A DNA stretch of 64,000 bases from CAWKGV01 sp963849305. Lineage in GTDB: Bacteria > Pseudomonadota > Alphaproteobacteria > Acetobacterales > Acetobacteraceae. The translations under genes were made by a program, and so were the position numbers. The DNA lies in NCBI GenBank assembly GCA_963849305.1, contig CAWKGV010000022.1:434001-498000 (forward strand), written 5' to 3'. How positions within the stretch are numbered: position 1 is the stretch's first letter; each line of letters opens with the position of its first letter. Below are positions 17,801 through 25,608 of this stretch, piece by piece. Under the pieces are notes generated by a model that ran no database searches, was not told where the DNA came from, and saw only the letters and a list, made by a program, of their open reading frames with translations.

Positions 17801-18716
17801 GCGACGACAACATCAACACGGGCGGCGCGGGGGATTACGTCGGCCTGCTCAACGGATCGGGCTACGCGATCGACGCCTCGGGAGCGACCGTCGCGTCATT
17901 GGCCAATGTCGGATTGAATGTCACCGGGAACGGCGACGGCGTGGTCCTGGGCACGGGCGATGCCCTCGGCGTGGTTGGAGCCAGCAACACCATCCGGATG
18001 GCTGACGGGGCCAATGTAGATGCCGGCGGCACGGGGGCAACGCCGACGTCCTTGACGGGAACGGAGATACCATCGGCCTGCAGCCAGTCGTCTATGCCGA
18101 TGTCAATGGCAACAATGACCGGATCAATGCCAACAGCGACGCCATCTGGGTGTCAGGCAACGCCGATCCGACGTTCGGCAACAACGATTATATCGATGCC
18201 TCGGGCAGCGGAGACTTCTCCGACGGAACCGGGGACAGCGACGCGGGATCGGCCTTCCCGGGCGCCCCTGGCTCCGATGGCGGAGACGACGGCCCTGGCC
18301 CGGGTGACGGCGGCTACTATGGCCTCATCCTCCGGGCTCGGGGCAAGCCGCTCGCGGGCATCGACGTCGTGGCCCAATACGACCGTGCCCACGGCTATGG
18401 CCAGCAAGCCCTCGCGGCGGAGGCCGCCTTCAACAAGGCCATCGAGTCGGCCAACGGCGATTTCGCCACCTCCCCGGCCACGCTCGCCAAGGATCCGATC
18501 GGCCCCGCCTGGGCGGGACGCACCATCACCTGGAGCTTCGCGGCCGGTCCCGATACCGGAGCACTGCCTTTCAGCAACGCGATCTCGGCGCAACTCCAGT
18601 CTGTGATCGAAAAGGCTATCCGCGCGTGGGGCGCGGACTCCGGCGTCATGTTCAAGGAAGTCCCGGACGCCTCCGCCGTCGCTTGGCGTTACCGGGGTCA
18701 AGGCGCATTCGGCTGA
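14832..18716 (+). pseudogene. Giant modular repeat protein with two compensating frameshifts
   Basis: GTG start at 14832 with AAGGATAG ahead. The frame moves +1 near 15220 and back near 18035 (a GGGGG run), so the 3885-bp span repairs to about 1294 residues. N-terminal domain (~130 residues): YHEFTIYTND, MFYIRGGPDG, GNIKVELGNYV, later NYLLSQNSNSVASEVLRMSG; the arrangement resembles permuted papain-like amidase folds with Ser where a Cys would be, which is only a suggestion. Middle: Gly/Asn/Thr-rich beta-solenoid repeats, including five exact 73-residue units. C-terminal: TITWSFAAGPDTGALPFSNA and AIRAWGADSGVMFKEVPD, like the start of a matrixin/serralysin domain, but it stops before any HExxH. 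No signal peptide, so export would be by a type I or similar system. Confidence 0.65.
16400..17460 (+). repeat. Five tandem 219-bp units inside the giant repeat gene
   Basis: The anchor GACAGCCTGGG occurs at 16420, 16639, 16858, 17077 and 17296, exactly 219 bp apart each time, equal to 73 codons. Each unit encodes GDSLGA, GNT[VI]N, a DDVYL or NDLVVV segment, and the near-invariant GGTTANGQGTGI. Units 1 and 4 share the DDVYLTSTN version, units 2, 3 and 5 the NDLVVVG version. This points to duplication by unequal recombination. It is coding, not a CRISPR. Confidence 0.93.
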
Positions 18717-18755
18717 TCGGGGCGAGCGGGCGTGGTGCGGGAACTCGTGGCGGGG

Positions 18756-18867
18756 CTGGATGGCCGGGGCGCTGTCAAGGGGTACATCACGGCGGCCCTA
18801 TGACTCAAAATTGGGCTTGATCCGAGGTGTATTAAGGATTTAGGGAATGGCCCCGAAATATCGCACT
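18756..18867 (+). repeat. Intact copy of the duplicated ~110-bp element
   Basis: Counterpart of 11110-11175 plus 13711-13761. It begins 40 bp after the giant gene stop. In the giant gene's frame, beyond the stop, it reads GAVKGYITAAL, and the other copy has GAVKGVCQAAL in one frame, so it may derive from a coding end, for example of a lost gene or IS. It is followed by AT-rich sequence and paralogue 3. The 18868-19078 stretch shows nothing else recognisable. Confidence 0.6.
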
Positions 18868-19078
18868 TCGGGGTCGAGGCGCCGCCGGATCCGTCGTAAG
18901 TTACTTTCTCTTCGCCCTTGCACCGATACGCGTAGGAGTGGATGTCGGAGAGATAAAAGTGTGTATTTGGCTAGATTCAAGTAAAACTATACAGTCATGA
19001 AAACGCATAATGGCACACAAGCTTATAGTGATAAAATGCTTATTCGTTGTTGCTTGCCATCTAATCCTGGCGGTCAAA

Positions 19079-19442
19079 ATGCTTGATGCGCGGAAGTTGG
19101 CTGGAAATCAGGTTTTCCTTGCCGTACTGGATGCAGGTGAATCCAAACGGCGCGGCTTAGAAACGCTAGACATTACATCTCAGTTTCAGAACTATTTGTC
19201 TGGGCAAAAGTATTCTGTTCTCGCGCTGGAACTGCGGCAGATAGGGTTAGATGCTTCCCCCGACGAAATACCAAAATCTAAGTCAGGAAAAGAACTAGTA
19301 ATGAACTATGATATATTGAAAACATTTCCGGACAATAAATTTATGCCTCACGACAGGATATTTGTTCAATATGTAACTGATACAAATCTCCATGTAGAGA
19401 TTAAGAAGGCGGTCCTTTTTAAATACGTCTGCGTACCCATGA
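19079..19442 (+). pseudogene. Small PHD-motif family, paralogue 3 (frameshift at a T-run near the end)
   Basis: From ATG 19079 it reads MLDARKLAGNQVFLAVLDA, LETLDITSQFQNYLSGQKYS, ELRQIGLDA, ILKTFPDNKFMPHDRIFVQY and EIKKAVL. As written the frame runs on to a stop at 19477 with an unrelated tail. If one T of the TTTTT at 19416-19420 is dropped, it ends LLNTSAYP with a stop at 19440-19442. That gives exactly 120 residues and the same C-terminus as paralogues 1 and 2. It lies downstream of the intact ~110-bp element. The DNA is clearly AT-rich, suggesting recent acquisition. Function unknown. Confidence 0.6.
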
Positions 19443-19492
19443 GCGTCTACCCCAAAGGACTTCACCGGGAGTGTTAGAAGGTGGCGACTTAA

Positions 19493-20038
19493 ACTGTTCG
19501 TTCATACTACGCGGGCGCGTCCGCCGGCCAAGTGGTGTTCGATACCAACCGAACATGGACGGCTAAGCTCGCATTGCTCTCGGAGCTGTACCCGCAGGCA
19601 CGCGTCATCGCTGCGTGCGCGAGGTCGCCTGGATCATCGACAGCGTCGAACGTCTGGTACGCAGAAACGCGCTGCAGCCTTCGAACGGGTCTGATCGGCC
19701 TCGCATGGAGTTCGCTACGCGAGGCGTGGTTCAGCGAGGATGCCAGCCGCCTGATCCTTGTGCGCTACGACAGTCTGGCCCGGAATCCGAAAACCGTCTT
19801 GGATCGGCTCCACCACGAACTCGGGGAACCACCCTTCACCTACGCGTTCGATGTCATTTCCTTCGACGCTCCGACCTATGACGCGCAGCTTGGCATGCCA
19901 GGCTTGCACCAGGTCCGTCCGAGAGTGGATTACATGGAGCGCGAGACCTGCCTGCCGGCGGACTTGTTCGCCAAATACGCCGACGTGAACTTCTGGCTCA
20001 ACCAAAGCCTGAACCGGCGCGGAGTGGTCGTCCTGTAG
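19493..20038 (+). pseudogene. Sulfotransferase family remnant (N-terminus missing, two frameshifts)
   Basis: Matches the C-terminal two thirds of bacterial sulfotransferases. The frame opens at 19493 with YYAGASAGQVVFDTNRTW, AKLALLSELYPQARVIA. It shifts -1 near 19612 for VREVAWIIDSVERLVRRNAL, and back near 19690 for GLIGLAWSSLREAWFSEDA, RLILVRYDSLARNPKTVLD and LFAKYADVNFWLNQSLN. The PAPS-binding N-terminus is absent, and a piece between RRNALQPS and GLIGLAW seems deleted. It begins 50 bp after paralogue 3, so the island boundary cut into this gene. Confidence 0.75.
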
Positions 20039-20169
20039 CTCGGCTTGTCGGCAGCCGGCGCGAGCGCGGCGTCGCGGCTGGCGTTCTTTCGCGCGGCGCT
20101 TTTGAAGTCGGCACGCCGTTGGCGCTGCCAAGCGCCGCACACCGCCTTTGGCGCGGCTCATATCGTGGC

Positions 20170-20826
20170 TCAATCGACGCCGGGCACGTCGTCCATCGCC
20201 GGCCGGCCGGTGACGTGGCGCCAGTGGTGCCACAGCAGGCGGGCCGCCAGCCCGCGTCCTGGCCGCCAGGTTTCCGCGAGCGCCCGCAGCGCCAACGGCC
20301 CAGGCCGCGCATCCAGGCCCTTGAGATGCGCCGTCGCCGCGGCCAATGCCAGGTCGGCGGCCGGGAACACGTCGAGCCGGCCAAGCGCGAACAGCAGATA
20401 CACCTCGGCGGTCCAGCGGCCCAGCCCGCGTACGGCGGCGATCGCCGCGATCGCCTCCTCGTCCGGCATGGCGGCCAGCGCGGCCGCGGCCAGCCGGCCC
20501 TCGGCGAAGGCGGTCGCCAACGACCGGGCGTGCGCGGCCTTGGGCCGCGACAGCCCCGCCCCGCGCAGCGCCTCGTCGGTCAGCGCGATCAGGCCGTCCG
20601 GGGTGAGCGCCCCGGGCAGGGAACACACTCTTGCCCAAATCGCGGCGGCGGCCTGGTTGCTGATCTGCTGCGCCACGACCGCCTGCAACAAGCCCGGGAA
20701 CCCGGCCGGGCGGCTGCGCCAGGGGAGCGGGCCGGCACGCGCCACGATCCCGGCGAGGTCGGGGTCGGCGGCGATCAGGCGGCCGAGGGCGGCGTGTGCC
20801 GCCTCGGGCGGGTGCGGGAAGCTCAC
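20170..20826 (-). CDS. DNA-3-methyladenine glycosylase II-type (AlkA-like)
   Basis: 218 residues of the HhH-GPD base-excision glycosylase superfamily, which removes alkylated bases. Seen: QAVVAQQISNQAAAAIWARV, the helix-hairpin-helix AAVRGLGRWTAEVYLLFAL and the catalytic Asp in LDVFPAADLALAAA. It lacks the N-terminal TBP-like domain of E. coli AlkA, as do many short proteobacterial versions. Stand-alone; 19 bp from the next minus-strand gene. Confidence 0.88.
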   Translation of the reverse strand: MSFPHPPEAAHAALGRLIAADPDLAGIVARAGPLPWRSRPAGFPGLLQAVVAQQISNQAAAAIWARVCSLPGALTPDGLIALTDEALRGAGLSRPKAAHARSLATAFAEGRLAAAALAAMPDEEAIAAIAAVRGLGRWTAEVYLLFALGRLDVFPAADLALAAATAHLKGLDARPGPLALRALAETWRPGRGLAARLLWHHWRHVTGRPAMDDVPGVD

Positions 20827-20845
20827 ACCCGCCCGTTTAGCGCGC

Positions 20846-21304
20846 TCAGCCGGTGCGGGTAATCCGCCCGGTCTGCTGGTTCATCTCGAAGCGGGCGATG
20901 ACGAACCCGTCCGGCGTGGCATAGGCGAAGCTGATTTCGTCCGCCGGGGCTGGCTGCACATCGACGACCCTCCAGGCGTGATTGCCGTGCCAGAGGAGCA
21001 GCGCTTGCGCGATCCTCCCCACGTCGGCCGGGCTCAGATGCTTGTCCTGCGTGGGGAAGAACAGCCCGAATGGTCTGGACCGCATCGGGCCGTGCCGCAT
21101 GGCCCATCCGTGTCCCCACCGGCCGTGATCCCGCATCCACTCCATCCGCCGCGTCGGGAGCGGGGTCGGCTCGGGTGCGGTCGCGGGCGGCTGCATGGCG
21201 CCGGGCCCACCGGGTGGTGGGGGCGCGGGCTGTGCGAGCGCCGCCGTGCCGGTGGCACCGGCGAGCGACAGGGCGGCCACGGCGGCCAGGGCGGTCTTTC
21301 GCAT
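20846..21304 (-). CDS. Secreted hypothetical protein
   Basis: 152 residues from ATG 21304, preferred over an upstream start at 21349 because it begins a clean signal peptide (MRKTALAAVAALSLAGATG, cleavage near AALA). A Pro-rich linker and a short Met/His/Arg-rich stretch (HGRWGHGWAMRHGPMRSRP) come next, then a small C-terminal domain (LSPADVGRIAQALLLWHGN, EISFAYATPDGFVIARFEM). The His/Met content could bind metal, but this is only a thought. Divergent from the two-component genes, so it may be their target. Confidence 0.65.
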   Translation of the reverse strand: MRKTALAAVAALSLAGATGTAALAQPAPPPPGGPGAMQPPATAPEPTPLPTRRMEWMRDHGRWGHGWAMRHGPMRSRPFGLFFPTQDKHLSPADVGRIAQALLLWHGNHAWRVVDVQPAPADEISFAYATPDGFVIARFEMNQQTGRITRTG

Positions 21305-21435
21305 TCTCGGTCTCCCGTATTGGAGGACCAGCACATAGGCCGCCAACATTGCAGGGCTCTAACGTCGGCACGACAAAGTGCAACTTAGTGCAACATATAC
21401 TGCCGGTCGCGCATCCGCGTTCCTATGATGATCGT

Positions 21436-22155
21436 ATGGAGCAGATGCCGCACATACTCGTGGTTGATGATGACCGGGAGATCCGCGACCTGCTCGCCCG
21501 TTTCCTGGAGCGCCAGCAGATCCGCGTCACCGCGGTTCGCGACGCCCGCGAGGCCCGGCGGGCCTGGACTGTCGCGCATTATCACTTGGTGGTGCTCGAC
21601 CTCATGCTCCCGGGGGAGAGCGGCCTCGATTTCGCGCGCTGGATGCGCGCGCAGTCCAACGTCCCGGTGATCATGCTCACCGCGATGGGCGAGGAGACCG
21701 ACCGGATCATCGGCCTTGAGCTGGGAGCCGACGACTACGTGCCCAAGCCGTTCAACCCGCGCGAGCTGCTCGCCCGCATCCGCGCGGTGCTGCGCCGCGC
21801 CGGGGATAACGGCGGGCGGCGCGCCGAGGCCGGCGCGCGCGGGATGCGCTTCGCGGGCTGGACCCTGGAGCCCGCACGCCGGCGCCTGCTCAACCCCGAG
21901 GGCGCCGAAGTGGCGCTCACCGGGGGCGAATACGATTTGCTGTTCGCGCTCGCGGAGCGGCCCAACCGGGTGCTGACCCGCGACATGCTGCTCGACCTCT
22001 TGCGCGGCCGGCAGGCCGGGCCGTTCGACCGGGCGATCGACGTCGCGATCAGCCGGCTGCGCCGCAAGCTCGATGATGACGGGCGCAACTCCCAGCTCAT
22101 TAAAACCGTGCGCGGCGGCGGCTACGTGCTGGCGGCGACGGTCGAGCGGCTTTGA
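21436..22155 (+). CDS. OmpR-family response regulator
   Basis: 239 residues. Receiver domain: HILVVDDDREIRDLL, phosphorylated Asp in LVVLDLMLPGESGLD, Thr in VIMLTAMGEE, Lys in DYVPKPFNPREL. The C-terminal winged helix (GGEYDLLFALAERPNRVLTR, FDRAIDVAISRLRRKL, KTVRGGGYVLAA) binds DNA. The open frame starts earlier, but ATG 21436 starts the conserved receiver. It is followed 23 bp later by its kinase. Confidence 0.95.
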   Translation: MEQMPHILVVDDDREIRDLLARFLERQQIRVTAVRDAREARRAWTVAHYHLVVLDLMLPGESGLDFARWMRAQSNVPVIMLTAMGEETDRIIGLELGADDYVPKPFNPRELLARIRAVLRRAGDNGGRRAEAGARGMRFAGWTLEPARRRLLNPEGAEVALTGGEYDLLFALAERPNRVLTRDMLLDLLRGRQAGPFDRAIDVAISRLRRKLDDDGRNSQLIKTVRGGGYVLAATVERL

Positions 22156-22178
22156 CGCGGCTCTGCTAGAACGGCGCC

Positions 22179-23525
22179 ATGCGAACGAGGCTTCGTCTGC
22201 TGTGGCCGCGCAGCCTGGCAGCACGGACGGCAATGGTGCTGCTGATCGGGCTCGCGCTGGTGCAGGCGGCGGGGCTCACGATCCATGCGCTCGACCGGAT
22301 GGACGTGCAGCGGCTGGCCCAGGCGCGCAACTTGGCCGAGCGGGTGATGGGGCTCTACCGGGTGGTCGCGTTGACCTCGCCCAGCGAGCGGGACGTGGTG
22401 CTGCGGGAGATGCAGCGCGGGCCGGGGATCAGGGTGGCGCTCGCGCAGACCCCGCCGCTGTCCGATCTGCCGCAAATGCCCTTGTTCCAGTCACGGTTGC
22501 TGCGGGTCAGCATGAATTTGGTCCCGATGCCGCTGGCGATGCGGCCGCGCCAGATCGAGCTGCTCGGCGGGGCGGAGGAGCAGCGTGTACTGATCGGACT
22601 TCGGCTGCCGGACGGGGCCTGGCTGAACGTGGCTGCGCCGCTGCCCGCGCCGCGGCCGTGGCACTCGCCCACGTTTCTGCTTGCCTTCGCGCTGATGACC
22701 GCGGCGGCGGCGGCGCTCACGCTTTGGGCGGTGCGTCGGCTTACCGAGCCAGTGCGCACGTTGGCAGCGGCGGCCGAGGCTTTGGGACGGGACGTGAACG
22801 CCCCGCCTTTGCCGGAGAATGGGCCGCTGGAAGTCGCAACCGCGGCGGCAGCCTTCAATACCATGGCGGCGCGCATCCGCCGTTTCGTGCAGGACCGCAC
22901 GGAGATGCTGACCGCAATCGGTCACGACCTGCGCACCCCGATCACCCGGCTCAAGCTGCGCGCCGAGTTCATGGAGGACGAGGAGCAGCGGCGGAAGATG
23001 CTGACCGACCTGGAGGAGCTGGAGGCGATGGTCTCGGCGACGCTCGCCTTTGGTCGCGACGCCAAGGCCACAGAGCCGGTCTCGCCGCTCGATCTTCCGG
23101 AATTGCTGCGTACCGTGCTCGACGAAGCGGCCGACGCGCGCCCCGAGGCCGCGGAGCGGCTCGCCTATGACGGCCCGGCGCATCTCACGGTGCGTGCCCG
23201 CCCGCTCAGCCTCAAGCGCGCCTTCGCCAACTTGGTCGCGAACGCGGTGGATTACGGCGGCAGCGCCAGCGTGCGACTGGTTCTGGCCGAGGACGGGATG
23301 CTGGTGGTGGAAATCGAGGACGACGGCCCGGGCATTTCGCCGCAGGAGCTGGACCGGGTATTCGAGCCGTTCCATCGCGGCGAGCCGAGCCGCAACCGCG
23401 AGACCGGAGGTGTCGGGCTCGGGCTTCCGATCGCGCGCAACATCATGCGCGCGCATGGCGGGGACGTGACATTGGCGAACCGCGCGCGCGGCGGCGTGAA
23501 GGCGACGGCGACCCTGCCCGCTTGA
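22179..23525 (+). CDS. Sensor histidine kinase with HAMP
   Basis: 448 residues; two membrane helices (about 13-32 and 165-185) enclose a periplasmic sensor of about 130 residues. HAMP follows (RRLTEPVRTLAAAAEAL), then the H-box LTAIGHDLRTPITRLKLRAE, N-box FANLVANAVDYGG, and G-boxes EDDGPGISPQEL and GVGLGLPIARNIM. Partner of the OmpR-type regulator encoded directly upstream. Stimulus unknown. Confidence 0.95.
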   Translation: MRTRLRLLWPRSLAARTAMVLLIGLALVQAAGLTIHALDRMDVQRLAQARNLAERVMGLYRVVALTSPSERDVVLREMQRGPGIRVALAQTPPLSDLPQMPLFQSRLLRVSMNLVPMPLAMRPRQIELLGGAEEQRVLIGLRLPDGAWLNVAAPLPAPRPWHSPTFLLAFALMTAAAAALTLWAVRRLTEPVRTLAAAAEALGRDVNAPPLPENGPLEVATAAAAFNTMAARIRRFVQDRTEMLTAIGHDLRTPITRLKLRAEFMEDEEQRRKMLTDLEELEAMVSATLAFGRDAKATEPVSPLDLPELLRTVLDEAADARPEAAERLAYDGPAHLTVRARPLSLKRAFANLVANAVDYGGSASVRLVLAEDGMLVVEIEDDGPGISPQELDRVFEPFHRGEPSRNRETGGVGLGLPIARNIMRAHGGDVTLANRARGGVKATATLPA

Positions 23526-23601
23526 CGTGACGGGCTTGCAGGCGCTCGTCGCCGGTGGCAGTACGCGAATAGCCCAATTCGCTGAGAAACAGGAGGGAAC
23601 C

Positions 23602-24567
23602 ATGCAGCTCAACCGCGAGGATCTGCTGCGCGCTTATCGGACCATGCGGCTGATCCGCGATTTCGAGGAGCGGCTGCATGTCGAGTTCGCGACCGGGGAA
23701 ATTCCCGGCTTCGTGCATCTCTATGCCGGCGAGGAAGCCTCGGCGGTGGGTGTGTGCATGCATCTCGGCGACAAGGATGCGATCGCCAGCACCCATCGCG
23801 GCCACGGCCACTGCATCGCCAAGGGCTGCGACGTGGGCGGGATGATGAAGGAGATCTACGGCCGCAAGGACGGGCTGTGCGGCGGCAAGGGCGGGTCGAT
23901 GCATATCGCCGACCTATCCAAAGGGATGCTCGGCGCGAACGGCATCGTGGGCGGCGGGCCGCCGCTGATCTGTGGCGCCGCGCTGACCGCCAAGGTGATG
24001 AAGACCGGCGGCGTCGCGGTCGCCTTCCTGGGCGATGGCGCCTCGAACCAGGGAACGACGCTGGAAAGCTACAACCTCGCCAGCATCTGGAAGCTGCCGG
24101 CGATCTTTGTTGTCGAGGACAATGGTTACGCGGAATCGACCGCGTCGGGCTACGCGGTGGCAGGCAGCCAAGTGGAGCGCGCACGGGGCTTCGGAATGCC
24201 GGCGCAGGAGGTGGACGGGTTCGACTTCTTCGCCGTCCACGACGCGGCGCGCGGGGCGATCGAGCGCGCCCGTGCGGGCGACGGCCCGAGCCTGATCCAT
24301 GTGCGGTTCTCGCGCTATTTCGGTCATTTCGAGGGGGATGCCACGACCTATCGCGCGCCGGGCGAGGTGGACCGGCTGCGCGCCGAACGCGACTGCCTGA
24401 AGCGGTTCCGCGCGCGCGTGACCGAGGCGGCGCTGCTGGAGGCTGATGACCTCGATGCGATCGATCGCTCGGCGGCCGACGACGTGGACCGCGCCCTGCG
24501 CGACGCCAAGGCGGCGGGGGCACCCACCGAGGCGGACCTGCTGACCCATGTTTATGTCGCCTATTGA
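23602..24567 (+). CDS. acoA: Acetoin/2-oxoacid dehydrogenase E1 alpha subunit
   Basis: 321 residues from ATG 23602, which has AGGAGGG 6 bases upstream. Thiamine-diphosphate E1 alpha: YAGEEASAVGVCMHL, STHRGHGHCIAKG, and the ThDP motif opening VAFLGDGASNQGTTLESYN and closing FVVEDNGYA. With the E1 beta and lipoyl-hydrolase genes that follow, the gene order is that of acoABC, which cleaves acetoin to acetaldehyde and acetyl-CoA. A pyruvate dehydrogenase role cannot be excluded. No E3 gene is nearby. Confidence 0.9.
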   Translation: MQLNREDLLRAYRTMRLIRDFEERLHVEFATGEIPGFVHLYAGEEASAVGVCMHLGDKDAIASTHRGHGHCIAKGCDVGGMMKEIYGRKDGLCGGKGGSMHIADLSKGMLGANGIVGGGPPLICGAALTAKVMKTGGVAVAFLGDGASNQGTTLESYNLASIWKLPAIFVVEDNGYAESTASGYAVAGSQVERARGFGMPAQEVDGFDFFAVHDAARGAIERARAGDGPSLIHVRFSRYFGHFEGDATTYRAPGEVDRLRAERDCLKRFRARVTEAALLEADDLDAIDRSAADDVDRALRDAKAAGAPTEADLLTHVYVAY

Positions 24568-24582
24568 GGGAGGCAAGTTCCA

Positions 24583-25608
24583 ATGAGCAAGAAGAGCTTC
24601 CGCCAGGCGATCAACGAGGCGCTGCGCCAGGAGATGCGACGCGACCCGCGGGTGGTGCTGATGGGCGAGGATGTGGCCGGGGGCGCCGGCGCGCCCGGCG
24701 AGGACGACGCCTGGGGCGGCCCGCTCGGCGTGACGAAAGGGCTGGTCGGCGAGTTCGGGCGCGAGCGCGTGCTGGACACGCCGTTGACCGAGAGCGCCTT
24801 CGTGGGCGCGGCGGCGGGCGCCGCGGCCACCGGCCTGCGCCCGGTGGCCGAGCTGATGTTCGTTGATTTCATGGGGGTCTGCTTCGACCAGATCTTCAAC
24901 CAGGCGGCCAAGTTTCGCTACATGTTCGGCGGCCACGCGGTCACGCCGATGGTGATCCGCACCATGTATGGCGCCGGCTTCCGGGCGGCCAGCCAGCATA
25001 GCCAGTGTCTTTACCCGATCTTCACCCATGTTCCTGGCCTGAAGGTCGTGATCCCGTCCTCGCCCTATGAGGCGAAGGGGCTGCTGATCCAAGCTATCCG
25101 GGACGATGACCCGGTGATCTTCTTCGAGAACAAGATGCAATACGATCAGGAGGAGGACGTCCCGGACGAGGCGTATGCCATCCCGTTCGGCGAGGCGAAC
25201 CTCACCCGCGAGGGCGAGGACGTCACCATCGTCGCGTTCGGGCGCATGGTGCAGGTTGCTAACGAAACGGCGGACCGGTTGGAGAAGGACGGTATTGCCT
25301 GCACCGTGATCGATCCTCGCACGACCTCGCCGCTGGATACCGGCACGATCCTCGACAGCGTCAACGAGACCGGGCGCCTAGTGGTGGTCGATGAGGCGAG
25401 TCCGCGCTGCAACATGGCGACCGATATCTCGGCGCTGGTGGCCCAGGAGGCGTTCGAAGCCTTGCGCGCGCCGATCCGCATGGTCTGCCCGCCGCATGTT
25501 CCGGTGCCGTTCGCGCCGAATCTGGAAGACCTGTACGTGCCGAACGCCGACAAGGTGGAGGCGGCGGTGCGCGCGGTGATGCGCCACAAGACGCGGGAGG
25601 GCACATGA
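24583..25608 (+). CDS. acoB: Acetoin/2-oxoacid dehydrogenase E1 beta subunit
   Basis: 341 residues. Transketolase-like pyrimidine domain (INEALRQEMRRDPRVVLMGE, RVLDTPLTESAFVGAAAGAA, LMFVDFMGVCFDQIFNQAAK) and C-terminal transketolase domain (VTIVAFGRMVQVANETADRL, VIDPRTTSPLDTGTILDSV, RLVVVDEASPRCNMATDI). Pairs with the alpha subunit to form the E1 active site. Stop overlaps the next gene by 4 bases. Confidence 0.92.
   Translation: MSKKSFRQAINEALRQEMRRDPRVVLMGEDVAGGAGAPGEDDAWGGPLGVTKGLVGEFGRERVLDTPLTESAFVGAAAGAAATGLRPVAELMFVDFMGVCFDQIFNQAAKFRYMFGGHAVTPMVIRTMYGAGFRAASQHSQCLYPIFTHVPGLKVVIPSSPYEAKGLLIQAIRDDDPVIFFENKMQYDQEEDVPDEAYAIPFGEANLTREGEDVTIVAFGRMVQVANETADRLEKDGIACTVIDPRTTSPLDTGTILDSVNETGRLVVVDEASPRCNMATDISALVAQEAFEALRAPIRMVCPPHVPVPFAPNLEDLYVPNADKVEAAVRAVMRHKTREGT

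Noticed and set aside
23550..23600. Sigma-54 promoter for acoABC (TGGCAG at about 23556)
   Set aside because: The expected TTGC element 5 bases further is absent (TACGCGAATAG), and no AcoR gene is in the window.
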